64,000 nucleotides of DNA from Chloroflexota bacterium (GCA_021778805.1 JAJYBV010000004.1:1-64000); one strand, 5' to 3'; counted from the stretch's first letter, positions 35,678 to 45,216 are shown. The notes: generated from the letters alone by a model not told the origin. A program made the numbers and translations.

Positions 35678-36499
35678 ATGAGTGATTTAACAGAAAAACT
35701 GAGCCTTTACTCAACCGGAGATTCTATCGAAGCGCCGAAAAGTGAAACGGAAATACACCGAGCGGTTACCGTTTATTTGGTGCGCCATGGCCAGTCTGAA
35801 TTTAATGTCAGCCGGCGGTTGCCCGGCCAATTAAAAGGCATACACCTTACCGAACAAGGTAAAAAAGAAGCCGCAGATTTAGGTAACGCGATTCAGGATA
35901 TGCCTTTGACTGCGATTATTTCCAGCCCTTTGGAACGAGCGTATGAAACAGCAGAATTAGTGCGCGGTTCTCATAACCTTCCAATTTATACCGATGAACG
36001 CTTGATGGATACCGGTATGGGTGAATGGGCAGGGCAAGATGTGCACGAACTGGCAAAAATAAATCCGCAGTGGGCAGAGTATGTGCGCCGGCCAACTCAG
36101 CCGCCTGCCGGAGTTGATGGCGTAGAAGGATTTTACGCAGTGCTTCAGCGGGTAGTTGCCGCTGTGGAAGCTGCCCGGAATAACCCAGAGTATGGCGGGC
36201 ATATTATGTTTGTTGCGCACGCCGACCCTATTAAGCTGATTATTTCACATTATCTGCGGCTGCCAATTGAAAATTCATCGTGGCTGTTTATCCCTAATGC
36301 GTCAATGACGATTCTAGCTTTTAACGGTAAGGAAGATCCCCGCGTAAAAGCGCTGACCTGGACACCTGCTCCGGCATGGCTGCGCCCGAGCGCCGAACCG
36401 GAAATAAGCGCAGAGCCTCTGAAAAACGCCGAACAGCAGAAAAATTCCAAGCCTTCAAAGAACACCGAGCAGCGCAAGAAGGTACCCGCAGTAAAATAA
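35678..36499 (+). CDS. Histidine phosphatase (phosphoglycerate-mutase-like) family protein
   Basis: A 272-aa protein. The phospho-accepting His is in YLVRHGQSEFN, followed by LTEQGKKEAADLGNAI and ISSPLERAYETAEL, and a second His in MFVAHADPIKLII. The substrate is unknown; a sugar-phosphate phosphatase is more likely than a true mutase. The last 50 residues are a Lys/Glu/Gln-rich tail outside the catalytic fold. ATG 35663 has no ribosome site, while ATG 35678 has GGA 10 nt upstream and is preferred weakly. Confidence 0.82.
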   Translation: MSDLTEKLSLYSTGDSIEAPKSETEIHRAVTVYLVRHGQSEFNVSRRLPGQLKGIHLTEQGKKEAADLGNAIQDMPLTAIISSPLERAYETAELVRGSHNLPIYTDERLMDTGMGEWAGQDVHELAKINPQWAEYVRRPTQPPAGVDGVEGFYAVLQRVVAAVEAARNNPEYGGHIMFVAHADPIKLIISHYLRLPIENSSWLFIPNASMTILAFNGKEDPRVKALTWTPAPAWLRPSAEPEISAEPLKNAEQQKNSKPSKNTEQRKKVPAVK

Positions 36500-36563
36500 T
36501 GCGCGGGTAAGCGAATTTTGCCTTGCGCCAGACCAATTTTGCATAATTGGAAAACATTTATGG

Positions 36564-37442
36564 CTATTTTTTTGCTGCGACGTCAGGGTTCTGCTTCTGC
36601 ATAAGCTGCTGCATAAATTGCGGTGGTGGCGGAGGCAACCCGCGGCGCAGCAAATCCAAATACGCCTGCAGGGTAATAATATCTTCCGGTGGCAGATCGG
36701 GTAATTTCTCGCGTATTTCCTGAATATCTTTGATAAGTCCCGATACTCGCTCATGCGAAATAGCAATTTCAACTTGCGCCGCCAATTTATCTTTATTGCT
36801 GTCAAAATCAACCCAATAAACCGTTTCAAGAACCAGCCCGTATGGCTTAAAAATCTCGTTAACGCTGTCGCGCAGCACTTGAATAAAATCTTCGCGGGTA
36901 TCGATGCGTTCAAAAGCTTGCTTGGGGTAATGCAGCGCAAGATGTTTAGCGGCGACATTTATAGTTTGGTCTACCATCTGCCCAAGTTCATCGATAGATG
37001 TATCCGGTGATTTTTCGTTTAGCCGCAAATCCATAATCAGTGTCATTTTTATCATCTGATCAATCAGTGTTATTTCCGGTGAAATTCTCCAGCGAATTTG
37101 CAGTTCGGCGTAAAACCGCTCGTTGCTGTCACTTGGCCGCATGTTATTTAATTTAATTTTTTGCGAACGCAGTTGCATATTTACCGTGTGTTTTAGGTAA
37201 ATATTTTCAATGCCGGGAATGATAAATATAGCGCCCGGCTGCCCGATGTGATGCATATGCCCAAAACGATACACAATTGGCCGGCCCGGATCTACGGTTG
37301 TTTTAACAAACAGTTTAAAGCCTGCAATCAGCGCTGCCACGCAGAAAATAACGCTTAGCCACGCCAATCTTGGCGCATATACAATTGCCGTTATAGTCAA
37401 TCCAAGGACGGTTATAAGAAAAATTCGTATTGATGTGTTCAT
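36564..37442 (-). CDS. SPFH/band-7-like membrane protein
   Basis: A 292-aa protein with two N-terminal membrane helices (about 5-50), then a band-7-like domain: VYRFGHMHHIGQPGAIFIIP is the usual entry strand, and RWRISPEITLIDQM and INVAAKHLALHYPKQAFERI follow. A helical tail ends in PPPPPQFMQQLMQKQ. Band-7 proteins form membrane scaffolds and often control FtsH-type proteases. The frame extends to 37520, but ATG 37442 starts directly before the first helix. It follows fur on the same strand. Confidence 0.65.
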   Translation of the reverse strand: MNTSIRIFLITVLGLTITAIVYAPRLAWLSVIFCVAALIAGFKLFVKTTVDPGRPIVYRFGHMHHIGQPGAIFIIPGIENIYLKHTVNMQLRSQKIKLNNMRPSDSNERFYAELQIRWRISPEITLIDQMIKMTLIMDLRLNEKSPDTSIDELGQMVDQTINVAAKHLALHYPKQAFERIDTREDFIQVLRDSVNEIFKPYGLVLETVYWVDFDSNKDKLAAQVEIAISHERVSGLIKDIQEIREKLPDLPPEDIITLQAYLDLLRRGLPPPPPQFMQQLMQKQNPDVAAKK

Positions 37443-37601
37443 TGTAAAGGCAATCGCAGAAAACCTTGCCTTCTGGCGTGGGTTTGTTGTACTGCGCCAT
37501 CTCCTTTGATAGCTTTGCATGGCAAAACTGGCGCCAATCAGCGCGCTGTACAGTGTTTCAGCGGATAAATTATTGAAACTGAAATTTTTTTAATTGCTAT
37601 T

Positions 37602-38039
37602 TCAGCGCTGTGTTTTTTCGCAATCAGCGCAAATTCCGGTCAGCGCCAAATGATCGGCGCGTATGCTGAAACCGTAGCGTAATCGCGCTTGTTCGCGCAG
37701 TTCAGTAAATATTTCGTCTGCTACTTCCCAGCGGCGCCGGCATTTTTCACAAATGAGGTGATGGTGCGGGTGTGCGCCGATAAGCTCGTATTCTGCGGCG
37801 CGGTCATCAAAGCGTGTTTCGGAAATAATGTTATGTTTGCGCAGCGTTTCTAAGGTGCGGTATACCGTTCCTTGGTGAATGGCCGGAATATGTTCGCGCA
37901 CACGTTCGCCAATAATCTCTGCGGTGAGGCGCTGATTCGTTCCTTCATCGATAACATGCAGGATAATAATGCGCTGGGTGGTTACTTTAACTCCAAACCG
38001 TGTCAGCAGCTCTTTATATTGGGAATAGGGATCGCTCAT
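37602..38039 (-). CDS. Fur-family metal-responsive regulator
   Basis: A 145-aa repressor. A winged-helix N-terminal domain (VTTQRIIILHVI, GTVYRTLETLRKHNII) is followed by a metal-binding dimerisation domain with HPHHHLICEKC and a terminal CADC, forming a structural Cys4 zinc site. The HHHLIC motif is shared by Fur, Zur and PerR, so the sensed signal is not settled. It lies after nuoN on the same strand with a 133-nt gap. Confidence 0.88.
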   Translation of the reverse strand: MSDPYSQYKELLTRFGVKVTTQRIIILHVIDEGTNQRLTAEIIGERVREHIPAIHQGTVYRTLETLRKHNIISETRFDDRAAEYELIGAHPHHHLICEKCRRRWEVADEIFTELREQARLRYGFSIRADHLALTGICADCEKTQR

Positions 38040-38127
38040 GAAGTGCTCTTTTCAACAGAATAATGTCCTTGCCATGGTAACCGGAACCTTGCGCACACAG
38101 AATAATTTTGGTAAAATAATGGGGTTT

Positions 38128-38152
38128 GCAGGGGGGATATGCCGCCCCCTGC
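38128..38152 (-). terminator. GC-rich hairpin downstream of nuoN, possible repeat relative
   Basis: GCAGGGGG (38128-38135) and CCCCCTGC (38145-38152) form a perfect 8-bp stem. On the minus strand it follows the nuoN stop by about 20 nt but has a poor T tract. The flanks (CCCTGCTGCTGCGGTGTTAT) resemble a family A linker, so it may be a diverged repeat copy serving as a terminator. Confidence 0.45.
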
Positions 38153-38172
38153 GTTTCCCTGCTGCTGCGGTG

Positions 38173-39732
38173 TTATGGCAGCCCCGCGGCGTTGCGCGCC
38201 AGCTGAATAATTTCAGCGGGGGCTATGCCAAATCCAATTACGCCAACTGCTGCAATAAACAGCGCAATGGTGGCGCCAACTGGCAATGCCACTGCGGCGG
38301 CAGTGGCAATTGATACTTTGGCTGCCGCGGCAGATCCGCCTGCGCTGATGATTTCAGCGTGTAATGACTCGGATTCTGCGCTGCTTCCGGCAGGCGGAAC
38401 AAAATACATCATCCAAATAACCCGCAGGTAATAGAAAAAGCCCGCGGCGCTGGCAAGAACACCGATAATGGTTAACTCAATGTGCCCGCTGACTGCTGCC
38501 GCATAAAATACAGTATATTTGCCGATAAAGCCCGCTGCGCCTGGTATACCGGCCAGCGCAAAGAGAAATATTGCCATTGCCGCAGCAAGCAAAGGGCTGC
38601 GCGATGCAAGTCCGCGCAAATCATCCAGTCCAACGTTGGTGTCTATCTGCTGTTCTAGCGCCGAAAGAACGCCAAATGCTCCTGTGTTCATCAGCGCATA
38701 TACAGCTAAATAGGTTAATACGCCGGCGGTTCCCAGCGAATTGGCCACAGCGACACCAATCAGCATGTATCCTGCGTGGGCAACACCGGAATAGGCCAGC
38801 ATGCGCTTGACATTTGTTTGTGTGGCCGCCAGTATATTGCCGCCAATGGTGGTTATTATTGCCAGCGCCCAAATAATACCCTGCCATTCCGCTGTTACGG
38901 AGCCGAATGTTTCGGTGAACAGCCGAATAAACACCACAAAAGCGGCTGTTTTAGTGCCGGAAGCCATCATAGCGGTTATCGGTGTCGGCGCGCCTTCATA
39001 TACATCGGGTGTCCAAGCATGAAACGGAATTGCCGAAACTTTAAAAGACAACCCAATAATCAGCAACGCCATGCCCATAATAAAATAGGGGCCAAATCCG
39101 CTTGTCAGCGTAAATTGGTGGTTTGCAAGAAAATTTTGTATGCCGGCTAACTGTGTTGTTCCGGTTGCGCCGTAGGTTAACGCCATGCCATACAGCAAAA
39201 AGCCCGAGGCAAACGCGCTGAGCATAAAATATTTCATCCCGGATTCATAGGCCTTTGTTTGCCCCGGTGAAAACGCGCATAATATATAAAGCGGAAGTGA
39301 AAGTAATTCTATGCCTAAAAATATTGTCATTAAACTTGCGGCGCTTGTCAAAAGCAGCATACCCAGCGCCGCTAGCTGCACAAGGGTGTAATATTCGCCC
39401 TGCTGCGCTACACCTTGGCGTTCAATATATCCCGGCGCAATGAGCAGGGATAAGAATGTTGTCACCAAAATAATAACGGAGCCAAACAACGCGAGATGAT
39501 CGGTAGTGATCATACCATTAAACGCCAAGACATTCCCGCTTGATTGATAGAGCATATAAACTCCGGCCCCGGAGCCAGCAACACCGGCCAGCGCCACTGC
39601 AACCAACGCGCTGCGCGCTTTTGCCGGCAGAAAAATATCAATAAGCATGGTGAGCGCGGTGGTTACAACCAGCGGCGCCAGCGCCAGCAGATGTCCCCAA
39701 TCTGCATTGGAAACTGTATAGATAAAGTTCAT
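38173..39732 (-). CDS. nuoN: NADH-quinone oxidoreductase subunit N
   Basis: A 519-aa antiporter-like membrane subunit of complex I with about 14 helices. The key proton-channel elements are visible: FLGIELLSLPLYIL with its membrane Glu, and IPFHAWTPDVYEGAPTPITA with the loop before the Lys helix (MMASGTKTAAFVVFIRL). A 4-nt ATGA overlap with nuoM couples the two genes. Nuo subunits A-L are not next to this pair in the window. Confidence 0.95.
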   Translation of the reverse strand: MNFIYTVSNADWGHLLALAPLVVTTALTMLIDIFLPAKARSALVAVALAGVAGSGAGVYMLYQSSGNVLAFNGMITTDHLALFGSVIILVTTFLSLLIAPGYIERQGVAQQGEYYTLVQLAALGMLLLTSAASLMTIFLGIELLSLPLYILCAFSPGQTKAYESGMKYFMLSAFASGFLLYGMALTYGATGTTQLAGIQNFLANHQFTLTSGFGPYFIMGMALLIIGLSFKVSAIPFHAWTPDVYEGAPTPITAMMASGTKTAAFVVFIRLFTETFGSVTAEWQGIIWALAIITTIGGNILAATQTNVKRMLAYSGVAHAGYMLIGVAVANSLGTAGVLTYLAVYALMNTGAFGVLSALEQQIDTNVGLDDLRGLASRSPLLAAAMAIFLFALAGIPGAAGFIGKYTVFYAAAVSGHIELTIIGVLASAAGFFYYLRVIWMMYFVPPAGSSAESESLHAEIISAGGSAAAAKVSIATAAAVALPVGATIALFIAAVGVIGFGIAPAEIIQLARNAAGLP

Positions 39733-41273
39733 AGTGCGCTTTGCCGTCCCATTATTTGAATGATGCGCAATCCGCTTGCGTGAAACTGCCCGGACAGCGC
39801 GGTAAATTGTGTTAGAGTCGGCCCAATACGGTCTGGTAGAAATGCGGGAGCCAATCCGATATAGAGCATCAGCGCAATCAGCAGCAGCATGGGCAGCAGC
39901 GCAGCAAATGAAATATCTGCGGATTTTGCGCGCGCGGCGGCGGTTCCGTTTGGCTGAGCGATAATGTCACTTTCGGGGCCTTCCATAACTCCCTGAAAGA
40001 ATTGCAGCATATACCATGCGGCGGGTATGATAACCAAAGTTGCCAGCGCGCCAAGAACTGCGTTTGCCTGAAATGCGCCCAGCAAAGTAAGAAACTCACC
40101 GGAAAAACTGTTCAACCCCGGCAACCCTAAGGAAGACAGCGCCGCTATGCAGAATACAACCGCCAAAACCGGAGTTTGCCGCGCCATGCCGCCAAATCTG
40201 CGAAGCGAGCGCGTTGCGTAGCGTGATTCGATGTAGCCGGCAATGATAAAGAGCGCGCCGGTGGTAACGCCGTGATTCAGCATTTGCAGAACCGAGCCTT
40301 CCAGCCCAAATGTGTTCAGCGCAAATATACCAAGGATGATAACGTTCATATGGCTTATGCTGGAATACGCCAGCAGCCGCTTCATATCAGACTGAGTAAG
40401 CGCTTGCACTGCGCTGTATAAAATGCCGATAACCGCCAGCACAGCTATATATGGAGCCGCTTGTTTTGCTGCCTGTGGGAATATTGCCGCGCCAAAGCGC
40501 AGGAAGCCATATACACCTGTTTTTGACATCGCTCCGGCCAGCATAACGGTAACCGGAGCAGGCGCTTCGGTGTAGGCGTCGGGCGCCCAAGAGTGAAATG
40601 GAAACAGCGGCGATTTTACTGCAAACGCCGCAGCAAACGCCAAAAATAAAATTAGCTGTGCGTTTGCGGGAACGTGACCCGCTAATTGGGCAAAGCTCAT
40701 GCCGGTTCCGCCGGAAACGGCGGCGTTTAAACCAATGACCCCGGCCAGCATAAGTAATGAGCCGACGGCGGTATACAAAACGAATTTTATCGCCGCATAG
40801 GTTCTGCGCGGCCCGCCGAATGTTCCCACCAGCAGATACGCCGGCACCAGCATAACTTCCCAGAACACATAAAACAAAAATGCGTTTTGCGCAAGAAATA
40901 CGCCTTGAATGCCGGTGGCTAAAAAGAGCATCAAAAAGTAAAATAGGCGTGGCTTATCGGAATTTTGCGAGACTTCTGCGGAAACCGAGATTGCGGTAAA
41001 TGTTAGTAAAGCAGTAAGAATAACCAGGAAGACGCTGACACCGTCTGCGCCGAGCGTATAGTTTAATCCCAGCCCGGGAATCCATGGCTGCGCTTCAGTA
41101 AATTGAACCGCGCCGGAGGCTGTAAACTGAAAGCCTGCGTATACGGCCAGGATCAATTCTATGGCAGAAACGCCAAGCGCCCACATGCGCGCTGCGCTGC
41201 GGGGAAACAGCGTTCCGGCCAAACCGCCGGCGGCCGGTAGAAAAATCAGCGCCGACAAGATGGGGAAATTCAC
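39729..41273 (-). CDS. nuoM: NADH-quinone oxidoreductase subunit M
   Basis: A 514-aa antiporter-like subunit of complex I. The conserved Glu lies in FYVFWEVMLVPAYLLVG and the Lys in FAVKSPLFPFHSWAPDAYTEAPAPVTVMLAG. The start is GTG at 41273, supported by GAGGGG 8 nt upstream; the protein begins MNFPILSALIFLPAAGG as is usual. nuoL would normally precede it, but a zinc-ribbon gene lies there, so the complex I genes are split. Confidence 0.95.
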   Translation of the reverse strand: MNFPILSALIFLPAAGGLAGTLFPRSAARMWALGVSAIELILAVYAGFQFTASGAVQFTEAQPWIPGLGLNYTLGADGVSVFLVILTALLTFTAISVSAEVSQNSDKPRLFYFLMLFLATGIQGVFLAQNAFLFYVFWEVMLVPAYLLVGTFGGPRRTYAAIKFVLYTAVGSLLMLAGVIGLNAAVSGGTGMSFAQLAGHVPANAQLILFLAFAAAFAVKSPLFPFHSWAPDAYTEAPAPVTVMLAGAMSKTGVYGFLRFGAAIFPQAAKQAAPYIAVLAVIGILYSAVQALTQSDMKRLLAYSSISHMNVIILGIFALNTFGLEGSVLQMLNHGVTTGALFIIAGYIESRYATRSLRRFGGMARQTPVLAVVFCIAALSSLGLPGLNSFSGEFLTLLGAFQANAVLGALATLVIIPAAWYMLQFFQGVMEGPESDIIAQPNGTAAARAKSADISFAALLPMLLLIALMLYIGLAPAFLPDRIGPTLTQFTALSGQFHASGLRIIQIMGRQSAL

Positions 41274-41371
41274 GTTAAGAACCCCTCTTTCGTATTAGAG
41301 AATAGGTATTTTTTTAAAAGCTTTATGATTCATTGTACATCTATCATTGTACACCAAAACCGGCTATGCCG

Positions 41372-42073
41372 CTATTTGCGCTGCCGCCGGATCATTGGTA
41401 TCCGCTGGTTTTGCAGCGCCGCGTTGCACTGGGGGCAAATATACAGCCCGTCCGCTTCGCGATAGCGCAGTTCTTCAGCGGGAAACGCCATGTAGCACAC
41501 ACCGCAGTGCCCAGCGTCGGGGCGCGAAGAAACGGCGCGATAGGCAATAAAACTTTCGCGCAAATCATCCAGCATGTTGGTTAATTCTCCCACAGGTGTA
41601 GGTGTGTGTTGGGTAATAGTGCGGGTTTCATGCCCCGAAACACTGCGCGGCCGCGGCGTATTTGCCGTACTTTCGATTTTTGCAGGGTACGGCTCTATTT
41701 CTTGCGAGGGCACGTTCTCTGCCTCGGCCTCCGGTTTTTCAGCAGGTGTGTTTTCGGTAAATTCTTTATATTCGGTAAAATCGGTGTGTTCGGCGTGGGC
41801 AATGATATCAACGTCCAGCGGCTTATAATATTTTGAATGTGAATAAGCGCTGAGCGACTCAATATATTCACCGTGCGCGCCGTGAATTTCTACTTTGGCA
41901 AATTCTGTGCGCTCAATATGGATATGCGGCTGATCTTCTATGTGAATGTGCTCGGCCGCGTCTTCGGTTTGCCCGGCGTCTTCCGATTCACTGTCACCGC
42001 CGTGCGCTGCGTTCATTTGCAGTGTTGGTTTTTTTTTATCTCGAGAATGTTTATATCTTCGTTGGCTGCTCAT
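41372..42073 (-). CDS. Acidic, His-rich protein with a C-terminal zinc ribbon
   Basis: A 233-aa protein. The first 145 residues are low-complexity, rich in Glu, His, Ala and Thr (HIHIEDQPHIHIERTEF), and probably disordered. The C-terminal 80 residues contain a helical segment (TNMLDDLRESFIAYRAV) followed by a Cys4 zinc ribbon, CGVC...CPQC. The end resembles DksA/C4-type or CdsZ-like ribbons that bind nucleic acid or ribosomes. GGGGA precedes the ATG. It lies 98 nt upstream of nuoM on the same strand. Confidence 0.65.
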   Translation of the reverse strand: MSSQRRYKHSRDKKKPTLQMNAAHGGDSESEDAGQTEDAAEHIHIEDQPHIHIERTEFAKVEIHGAHGEYIESLSAYSHSKYYKPLDVDIIAHAEHTDFTEYKEFTENTPAEKPEAEAENVPSQEIEPYPAKIESTANTPRPRSVSGHETRTITQHTPTPVGELTNMLDDLRESFIAYRAVSSRPDAGHCGVCYMAFPAEELRYREADGLYICPQCNAALQNQRIPMIRRQRK

Positions 42074-42155
42074 AATTAAAATCCCCTGGCGTAGGCGAAA
42101 ATACCGCCAATATGTTCAGCATATCACGAATTGAACAGTTTGGCAGTATCATGCC

Positions 42156-42199
42156 GAAGGTCCCGACCTTCTTGACATATTGAAAATATCTGATAAGGT
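42156..42199 (+). promoter_or_regulatory. Promoter with a small upstream hairpin
   Basis: A perfect -35 box TTGACA (42172-42177) follows a GAAGGT-CCCG-ACCTTC hairpin (42156-42171). TAAGGT at 42194-42199 is a poor -10 at 16-nt spacing. The position supports ATG 42243 as the start of the following gene rather than any codon inside the promoter. Confidence 0.4.
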
Positions 42200-42242
42200 A
42201 TTAATTACCACACTTTTTTCCTGTTTCGGGGAGGCGTATACC

Positions 42243-42572
42243 ATGATTCGAGACTCCGGCAAGATGGCTGCAGCGGCCCACACAGCCATGGGAAAAATTA
42301 TTCAGTTTCGCGCGTCTGCCACAGAAGAGCCGATGGCGCCAAGCGTTCAGGAACGCGGCAGACATTTTTTAAAGTTTGCCCTGCCGGCTATTCCGGTTGC
42401 GGTATTTACCAGCGTTTTTCTTTTATGCTACTCCGTTGAGGCGGCAGACGCCACAGCCGCCGGCCGTGTTATCGATCCCGCGGCGCCACTGCTGGGCGCG
42501 TTGGGCGTTACCTTTTTTATCAGCGTTTTATGCGTTGCCATCTATGAAATCTACCGCAAAGTTACGGATTAA
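42243..42572 (+). CDS. Small membrane protein of unknown function
   Basis: A 109-aa protein. A basic N-terminal half is followed by two membrane helices (about 42-62 and 84-104) separated by an Ala-rich outer loop (EAADATAAGRVIDPAAPLLG). GGGGAGG lies 8 nt before ATG 42243. No family is recognised. It is divergent from the zinc-ribbon gene and convergent with fni. Confidence 0.6.
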   Translation: MIRDSGKMAAAAHTAMGKIIQFRASATEEPMAPSVQERGRHFLKFALPAIPVAVFTSVFLLCYSVEAADATAAGRVIDPAAPLLGALGVTFFISVLCVAIYEIYRKVTD

Positions 42573-42653
42573 TGCGCGCCGCCGCCGTTTGATCGATGCG
42601 GTTTTACACGCATAAATCGGCGCAAAACAGCGGCGCACAGAAATTATTTCGCT

Positions 42654-43769
42654 TTAAGACCTCCGGGCAAATTGTTTTACCTGTTTTTCAAACCCGCGAA
42701 GATCCAGCCATGATTTTACTTCTCCGCCGATAATAACCGGCGCTTTTTGCAGCGCGGCGATGTTGCGCGAACCGGTAAGTTGCATGGCGGTTTTTAATTC
42801 CAGCAAAAATATATCCAGGTAATCAAAAACAGCTTGCTGGCTGGTTGAAGCAGCTTGCAGCATTGGAAACGCAACGCCGGCCACGCTTGCTCCCAAGGCT
42901 ATGGCTTTGGCGGCGTCCAGGCCGGACCTTACACCGCCGGTAGAGATTAAGGGCAGTTTGGAGGCACCGGCTTCAATAATGCTGATGGGTGTGGCGATGC
43001 CCCAATTACGGAAAACATTGCCAATAACGAATGTTTTCGTGTCACCCATTTTTTCGGCGCGAATAGCCTCCATGGCCGCCATGCTGCTGCCGCCGGCGCC
43101 GCCGGTGTCTATTGCCTGAACGCCGGTGTTTTTCAGCGCTAAGGCGCTTTCCTTGCTGATTCCGGCTCCGGTTTCTTTGGCGATGACCGGATGCTCTACG
43201 GCTTTTGTCAGCTGCGCAAGGGCTGCCAGCACACCGCGCGCGTTTAAATCACCTTCGGGCTGCGCCGATTCCTGCAAATAATTCAAGTGCAGGGCAAGCG
43301 CGTCTGCGCCTATCATGCTGATGGCGCCGCGAATTTCCTCGATAGTAAACGGCGCTTTGCCGGCTTGCGGAATAATTTGCGGCGCGCCGACATTTGCTAT
43401 TAAAAACGCCGATGGCGCCACCCGCCTTGTAATTGCATAGGTTTCCGCCAGCTCCGGCGCGGCAATACCCGCTCTTTGGCTGCCAACCCCCATAGCCAAT
43501 CCGTATTTTTCTGCCGCAATAGCCAGCCGTTCATTGATAATTGCCGCGCCGTCATACCCTCCGGTTATGGCAGATATAAATATCGGCGCGCGCAGTGTTT
43601 TCCCCAGAAACTCCACGCTGCAGTCAATTTCATCGCGGTCTGTTTCGGGAACCGCCTGGTGAATTAAATGGATATCTGCCCAAGACGCCTGCTGCGGCGC
43701 AGAAAGATCGTGCTCCAGCGCCGCAGCAACATGTTCTGCTTTTCTTTGCCGAATGGTGTTATTCGTCAT
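42654..43769 (-). CDS. fni: Isopentenyl-diphosphate delta-isomerase, type 2
   Basis: A 371-aa FMN-dependent TIM-barrel enzyme that interconverts isopentenyl and dimethylallyl diphosphate. It shows ISAITGGYDGA, MGVGSQRAG, the catalytic HLNYLQE with its Gln, the GAGISKESAL segment, and the FMN-phosphate loops IDTGGAGGSS and STGGVRSGLDAAKAI. AAAGGA is 8 nt before ATG 43769; a TTG directly in front is not needed. It is the only isoprenoid gene here. Confidence 0.94.
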   Translation of the reverse strand: MTNNTIRQRKAEHVAAALEHDLSAPQQASWADIHLIHQAVPETDRDEIDCSVEFLGKTLRAPIFISAITGGYDGAAIINERLAIAAEKYGLAMGVGSQRAGIAAPELAETYAITRRVAPSAFLIANVGAPQIIPQAGKAPFTIEEIRGAISMIGADALALHLNYLQESAQPEGDLNARGVLAALAQLTKAVEHPVIAKETGAGISKESALALKNTGVQAIDTGGAGGSSMAAMEAIRAEKMGDTKTFVIGNVFRNWGIATPISIIEAGASKLPLISTGGVRSGLDAAKAIALGASVAGVAFPMLQAASTSQQAVFDYLDIFLLELKTAMQLTGSRNIAALQKAPVIIGGEVKSWLDLRGFEKQVKQFARRS

Positions 43770-43860
43770 CAAACTATTCCTTTAAAAATATTATTGAATG
43801 CCTGGCCGACGCCGCAAAAAAATCGAAGGGATGCCATTGCGCATTTATATAAAAATTGTA

Positions 43861-43914
43861 TTTGGGGACACCCCAAACCCCGCGCAAGGGGCAATCGCCC
43901 CTTACGAATCCCTG
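43861..43914 (+). repeat. Family A single copy
   Basis: TTTGGGGACACCCCAAACCC, CGCGCAAGGGGCAATCGCCC and CTTACGAATCCCTG: one full double-hairpin core upstream of the DUF2851 gene. No other feature is seen in 43770-44035. Confidence 0.88.
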
Positions 43915-44035
43915 CCTTGTTTTGCCCGTTGAGTAGTTACCATCTTAGTTTATAATACAATAAGATTATCGTTTTACACCAAGATATTTGCCGCAAGAAG
44001 CGCAGCAAGGCAATCAAGGAAGCAGAAGTTAAGTT

Positions 44036-45133
44036 ATGGAAAAACAGATTTTGTTCCGGCGCGAAGCTGATATGGCGCAATGGTGGCTGAACCATGCGCC
44101 GCTGAATATTCCGCTGCAAACAACCGATGGCGCCCAGCTTACAATCATGTTTCAGGGCCGGCCGGGTACCGGAAAGGGTCCCGATTTTTGCGACGCTGCT
44201 ATTCATCTGAACGGAGCCGCGCTTTCAGGTGATATCGAGCTGCATTTGCGCGCAGGCGGCTGGTTTACCCATGGCCACGCGGAGGATCTGCGTTACAGCA
44301 GAGTTATTTTGCATGTGATAGCTGCGCCAATGGCGGATGCAGGGCGCGCGGCTATCACTGCGTCTGGCGCGCGCGTTCCGTCGCTGCTGGCAGACGCGCA
44401 TCTTCTGTGGCGCAGTTTTGCAGCTGCCCAGCCGGTATGGCCGTGCCAAAGCAGCAATATTACTACTGCGGCGCTTATTCGGCTGGGAGAACGCAGATTT
44501 CAAGAAAAGAAGCAGCGTTTTATGCGCATGTTGCGGCAATCGGAATCGCCGGCGCGCAATTTGGAAGCGATTTTATTTGGCGCGATTGCCGAAGCGTGTT
44601 TGTATGGCAGGAATTATCTGCCCGCGCGCACGGAGTTTGCCGAATTGTTTCCGGCCGGCGAGCATTTTGCCGCAGTTGGCGGCGACGCAATAGGCGTTCG
44701 GCGCTTGAAAATGCTTGCCGAAACATATTCCCGCCGGGCTGCAGGGCAGCAGTTGGCAATATGGCTGTGCGGCGCAGCCTTTACGCAAGATCCCGCGCAA
44801 TTTTGGCAGACCCTGCGTCGCTGGCTGGCTGATGAACCCAAAGGCGGTATCGGAGTTGCGCGGGCAGATATCATTATATGGAACGCGATTTTGCCGGTTT
44901 TGGCGGCCTATGCTTCGGTTTGCGGAGCTGTGCGATTGGAAAGCGCCGCGCTGCAATGCGCGCTGCAGGCGCCGGGTTTGCAATCGAATATTTTAACGCG
45001 CTATATGAAATCGCTGTGGGGGTTGCGCCAACTTCCTCGCGGCGCAGCAGCGCAGCAGGGCATGCACGCAGTATATTCCGGATGGTGCAAGGAAAAGCGC
45101 TGCGCAGATTGTCCTATGGCGTATTTGGGCTAG
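44036..45133 (+). CDS. DUF2851-family protein
   Basis: A 365-aa protein recognised as DUF2851 by GKGPDFCDAAIHLNG, then SGDIELHLRAGGWFTHGH and DLRYSRVILHVI near the N-terminus, and a C-terminal Cys cluster KEKRCADCPM. The Asp and Glu-x-His pattern in the N-terminal part is reminiscent of a PD-(D/E)xK nuclease core, but no activity is established for the family as far as I know. It stands alone between a repeat and the two-component pair. Confidence 0.8.
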   Translation: MEKQILFRREADMAQWWLNHAPLNIPLQTTDGAQLTIMFQGRPGTGKGPDFCDAAIHLNGAALSGDIELHLRAGGWFTHGHAEDLRYSRVILHVIAAPMADAGRAAITASGARVPSLLADAHLLWRSFAAAQPVWPCQSSNITTAALIRLGERRFQEKKQRFMRMLRQSESPARNLEAILFGAIAEACLYGRNYLPARTEFAELFPAGEHFAAVGGDAIGVRRLKMLAETYSRRAAGQQLAIWLCGAAFTQDPAQFWQTLRRWLADEPKGGIGVARADIIIWNAILPVLAAYASVCGAVRLESAALQCALQAPGLQSNILTRYMKSLWGLRQLPRGAAAQQGMHAVYSGWCKEKRCADCPMAYLG

Positions 45134-45216
45134 TCCAAATGGAGTAATCAATTTGTAAACTACTGGCGTGAAACAGCAGTATTTCGATATTTGTATTATG
45201 ACTGTGATACATTTCA

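Noticed and set aside
37315-37500. 61-codon minus-strand frame ahead of the SPFH-like gene with AAAGGAG next to its ATG
   Set aside because: The ribosome site is too close to the start codon, and the frame runs into the membrane-helix region of the SPFH-like gene in another frame.
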